DNA from: JANXSF01 sp043745195 | GTDB taxonomy: Bacteria > Acidobacteriota > Terriglobia > Bryobacterales > Bryobacteraceae | DNA length: 7,937 bases | Reading direction: 5' to 3' | NCBI GenBank assembly: GCA_043745195.1 | Contig: JAYTTF010000078.1 | Coordinates: forward strand, 1 to 7,937 | In this document: positions 7,828 to 7,937 of the stretch, piece after piece | How the letters are laid out: the number at the start of each line of letters is the position of its first letter | Position numbering within the stretch: position 1 is the first letter of the stretch | Notes under the pieces: generated by a model | What the model was told of the DNA's origin: nothing | The model's database searches: none | What the model saw: only the letters and a program-made list of their open reading frames with translations | Position numbers and translations under genes: made by a program

Positions 7828-7857
7828 TTTAATGTGGGGACATTTAATATGGGGACA
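7828..7857 (+). repeat. Two tandem 15-bp repeats, TTTAATRTGGGGACA
   Basis: TTTAATGTGGGGACA (7828-7842) is followed with no gap by TTTAATATGGGGACA (7843-7857); only the seventh base differs (G/A). GGGGACA boxes of this kind are, as far as I recall, common beside transposase genes in bacterial genomes. Tandem sites near an element end would fit transposase-binding repeats. If TGTGGGGACA (starting at 7833) were a terminal TG of an insertion element, its end would lie about 100 bp before the plus-strand ATG at 7935, a usual distance for a first transposase gene. The repeat is certain; the mobile-element interpretation is inference. Confidence 0.7.
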
Positions 7858-7863
7858 GATAGG

Positions 7864-7914
7864 ATGAGACGGCTGGTTCAGTGGAAAGTAGTAAACTTCC
7901 ACAACGCACTCTAG
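7864..7914 (+). CDS. Possible 16-codon leader ORF ahead of the plus-strand gene
   Basis: ATG (7864) to TAG (7912-7914) reads MRRLVQWKVVNFHNAL. A GGGGA (7851-7855, the end of the second tandem repeat) sits 8 nt before the ATG and could serve as a ribosome binding site. The ORF ends 20 nt before the next ATG. Its codons 3-6 run through the left arm of the 9-bp inverted repeat, so translating it would open that stem and expose the following start site, as leader peptides do. It is short enough to be chance, and no conservation can be tested here. Confidence 0.25.
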   Translation: MRRLVQWKVVNFHNAL

Positions 7915-7934
7915 GTGCAAAAGGAGAACCAGCC
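7871..7934 (+). promoter_or_regulatory. Long-range inverted repeat forming a branched 5'-leader structure
   Basis: GGCTGGTTC (7871-7879) and GAACCAGCC (7926-7934) are perfect 9-bp complements. Between them are two smaller stems: GTGGAA/TTCCAC (7881-7886 / 7897-7902, 10-nt loop) and GCAC/GTGC (7906-7909 / 7915-7918, loop TCTAG). Together they could make a three-way-junction fold in plus-strand RNA. The right arm occupies exactly the spacer between the Shine-Dalgarno AAGGAG (7921-7926) and the ATG (7935), so the fold should hinder initiation. Known parallels are IS10 and IS200, where hairpins hide the transposase start in read-through transcripts. In DNA form it could instead be a protein-binding or single-strand hairpin site. 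Confidence 0.5.
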
Positions 7935-7937
7935 ATG
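7921..7937 (+). promoter_or_regulatory. Shine-Dalgarno and start codon of a divergent gene running off the right edge
   Basis: AAGGAG (7921-7926), an 8-nt spacer and ATG (7935-7937) make a textbook plus-strand initiation site. Only the start codon is inside the window, so the product is unknown. The tandem GGGGACA repeats and inverted repeat upstream suggest a mobile-element gene, such as a transposase of an IS21-like or REP-associated/Y1 type, but nothing in the visible sequence proves it. Confidence 0.55.

Noticed and set aside
7567..7914. A 115-codon plus-strand open frame running from inside the Omp85 gene into the right flank
   Set aside because: Most of it is antisense to the Omp85 signal and first POTRA region. 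Only its last 16 codons, which have their own ATG outside the gene, are worth considering, and those are listed separately.

Overview
The window holds one complete, tightly packed three-gene minus-strand operon that fills about 95% of the sequence (231-7785), with short non-coding flanks. In transcription order it encodes a secreted Omp85/BamA-type outer-membrane barrel protein (977 aa, seven POTRA-like repeats by my reading), a small SurA-like periplasmic chaperone with no parvulin isomerase domain (about 208 aa), and a TamB-type giant beta-rich protein anchored in the inner membrane (1333 aa). Both gene junctions are 4-nt stop/start overlaps (TTGA at 4852-4855, ATGA at 4229-4232), so the genes are almost certainly co-transcribed and translationally coupled.

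The organism is a diderm (Gram-negative-type) bacterium of roughly balanced GC. The style of the Omp85 barrel (a GGxxSHRxF loop followed by NQAGPRDPxTGFPLGG) and the gene order barrel - SurA-like - TamB recall Acidobacteriota, perhaps Solibacter/Bryobacter relatives. This is recollection and not a search result, so it is only a moderate-confidence suggestion.

Together the genes look like a self-contained outer-membrane biogenesis module. The chaperone would escort unfolded outer-membrane proteins through the periplasm, the Omp85 protein would fold and insert them, and TamB would bridge inner and outer membrane next to the Omp85 protein, for barrel assembly and/or phospholipid delivery.

Right flank (7786-7937): this short stretch is unlike the rest. 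It has a 15-bp sequence repeated in tandem (7828-7857), a 16-codon mini-ORF (7864-7914), a perfect 9-bp inverted repeat (7871-7879 / 7926-7934) enclosing two smaller hairpins, a strong Shine-Dalgarno, and an ATG on the plus strand exactly at the window edge (7935-7937). This looks like the 5' end of a divergent gene, most likely a mobile-element gene inserted just upstream of the operon, though its product is outside the window. Left flank (1-230): there is possibly the last 20 codons of a convergent plus-strand gene (ending at 64), then non-coding DNA with a very GC-rich palindromic patch at 194-211. No RNA genes, CRISPR array or complete insertion sequence were seen.
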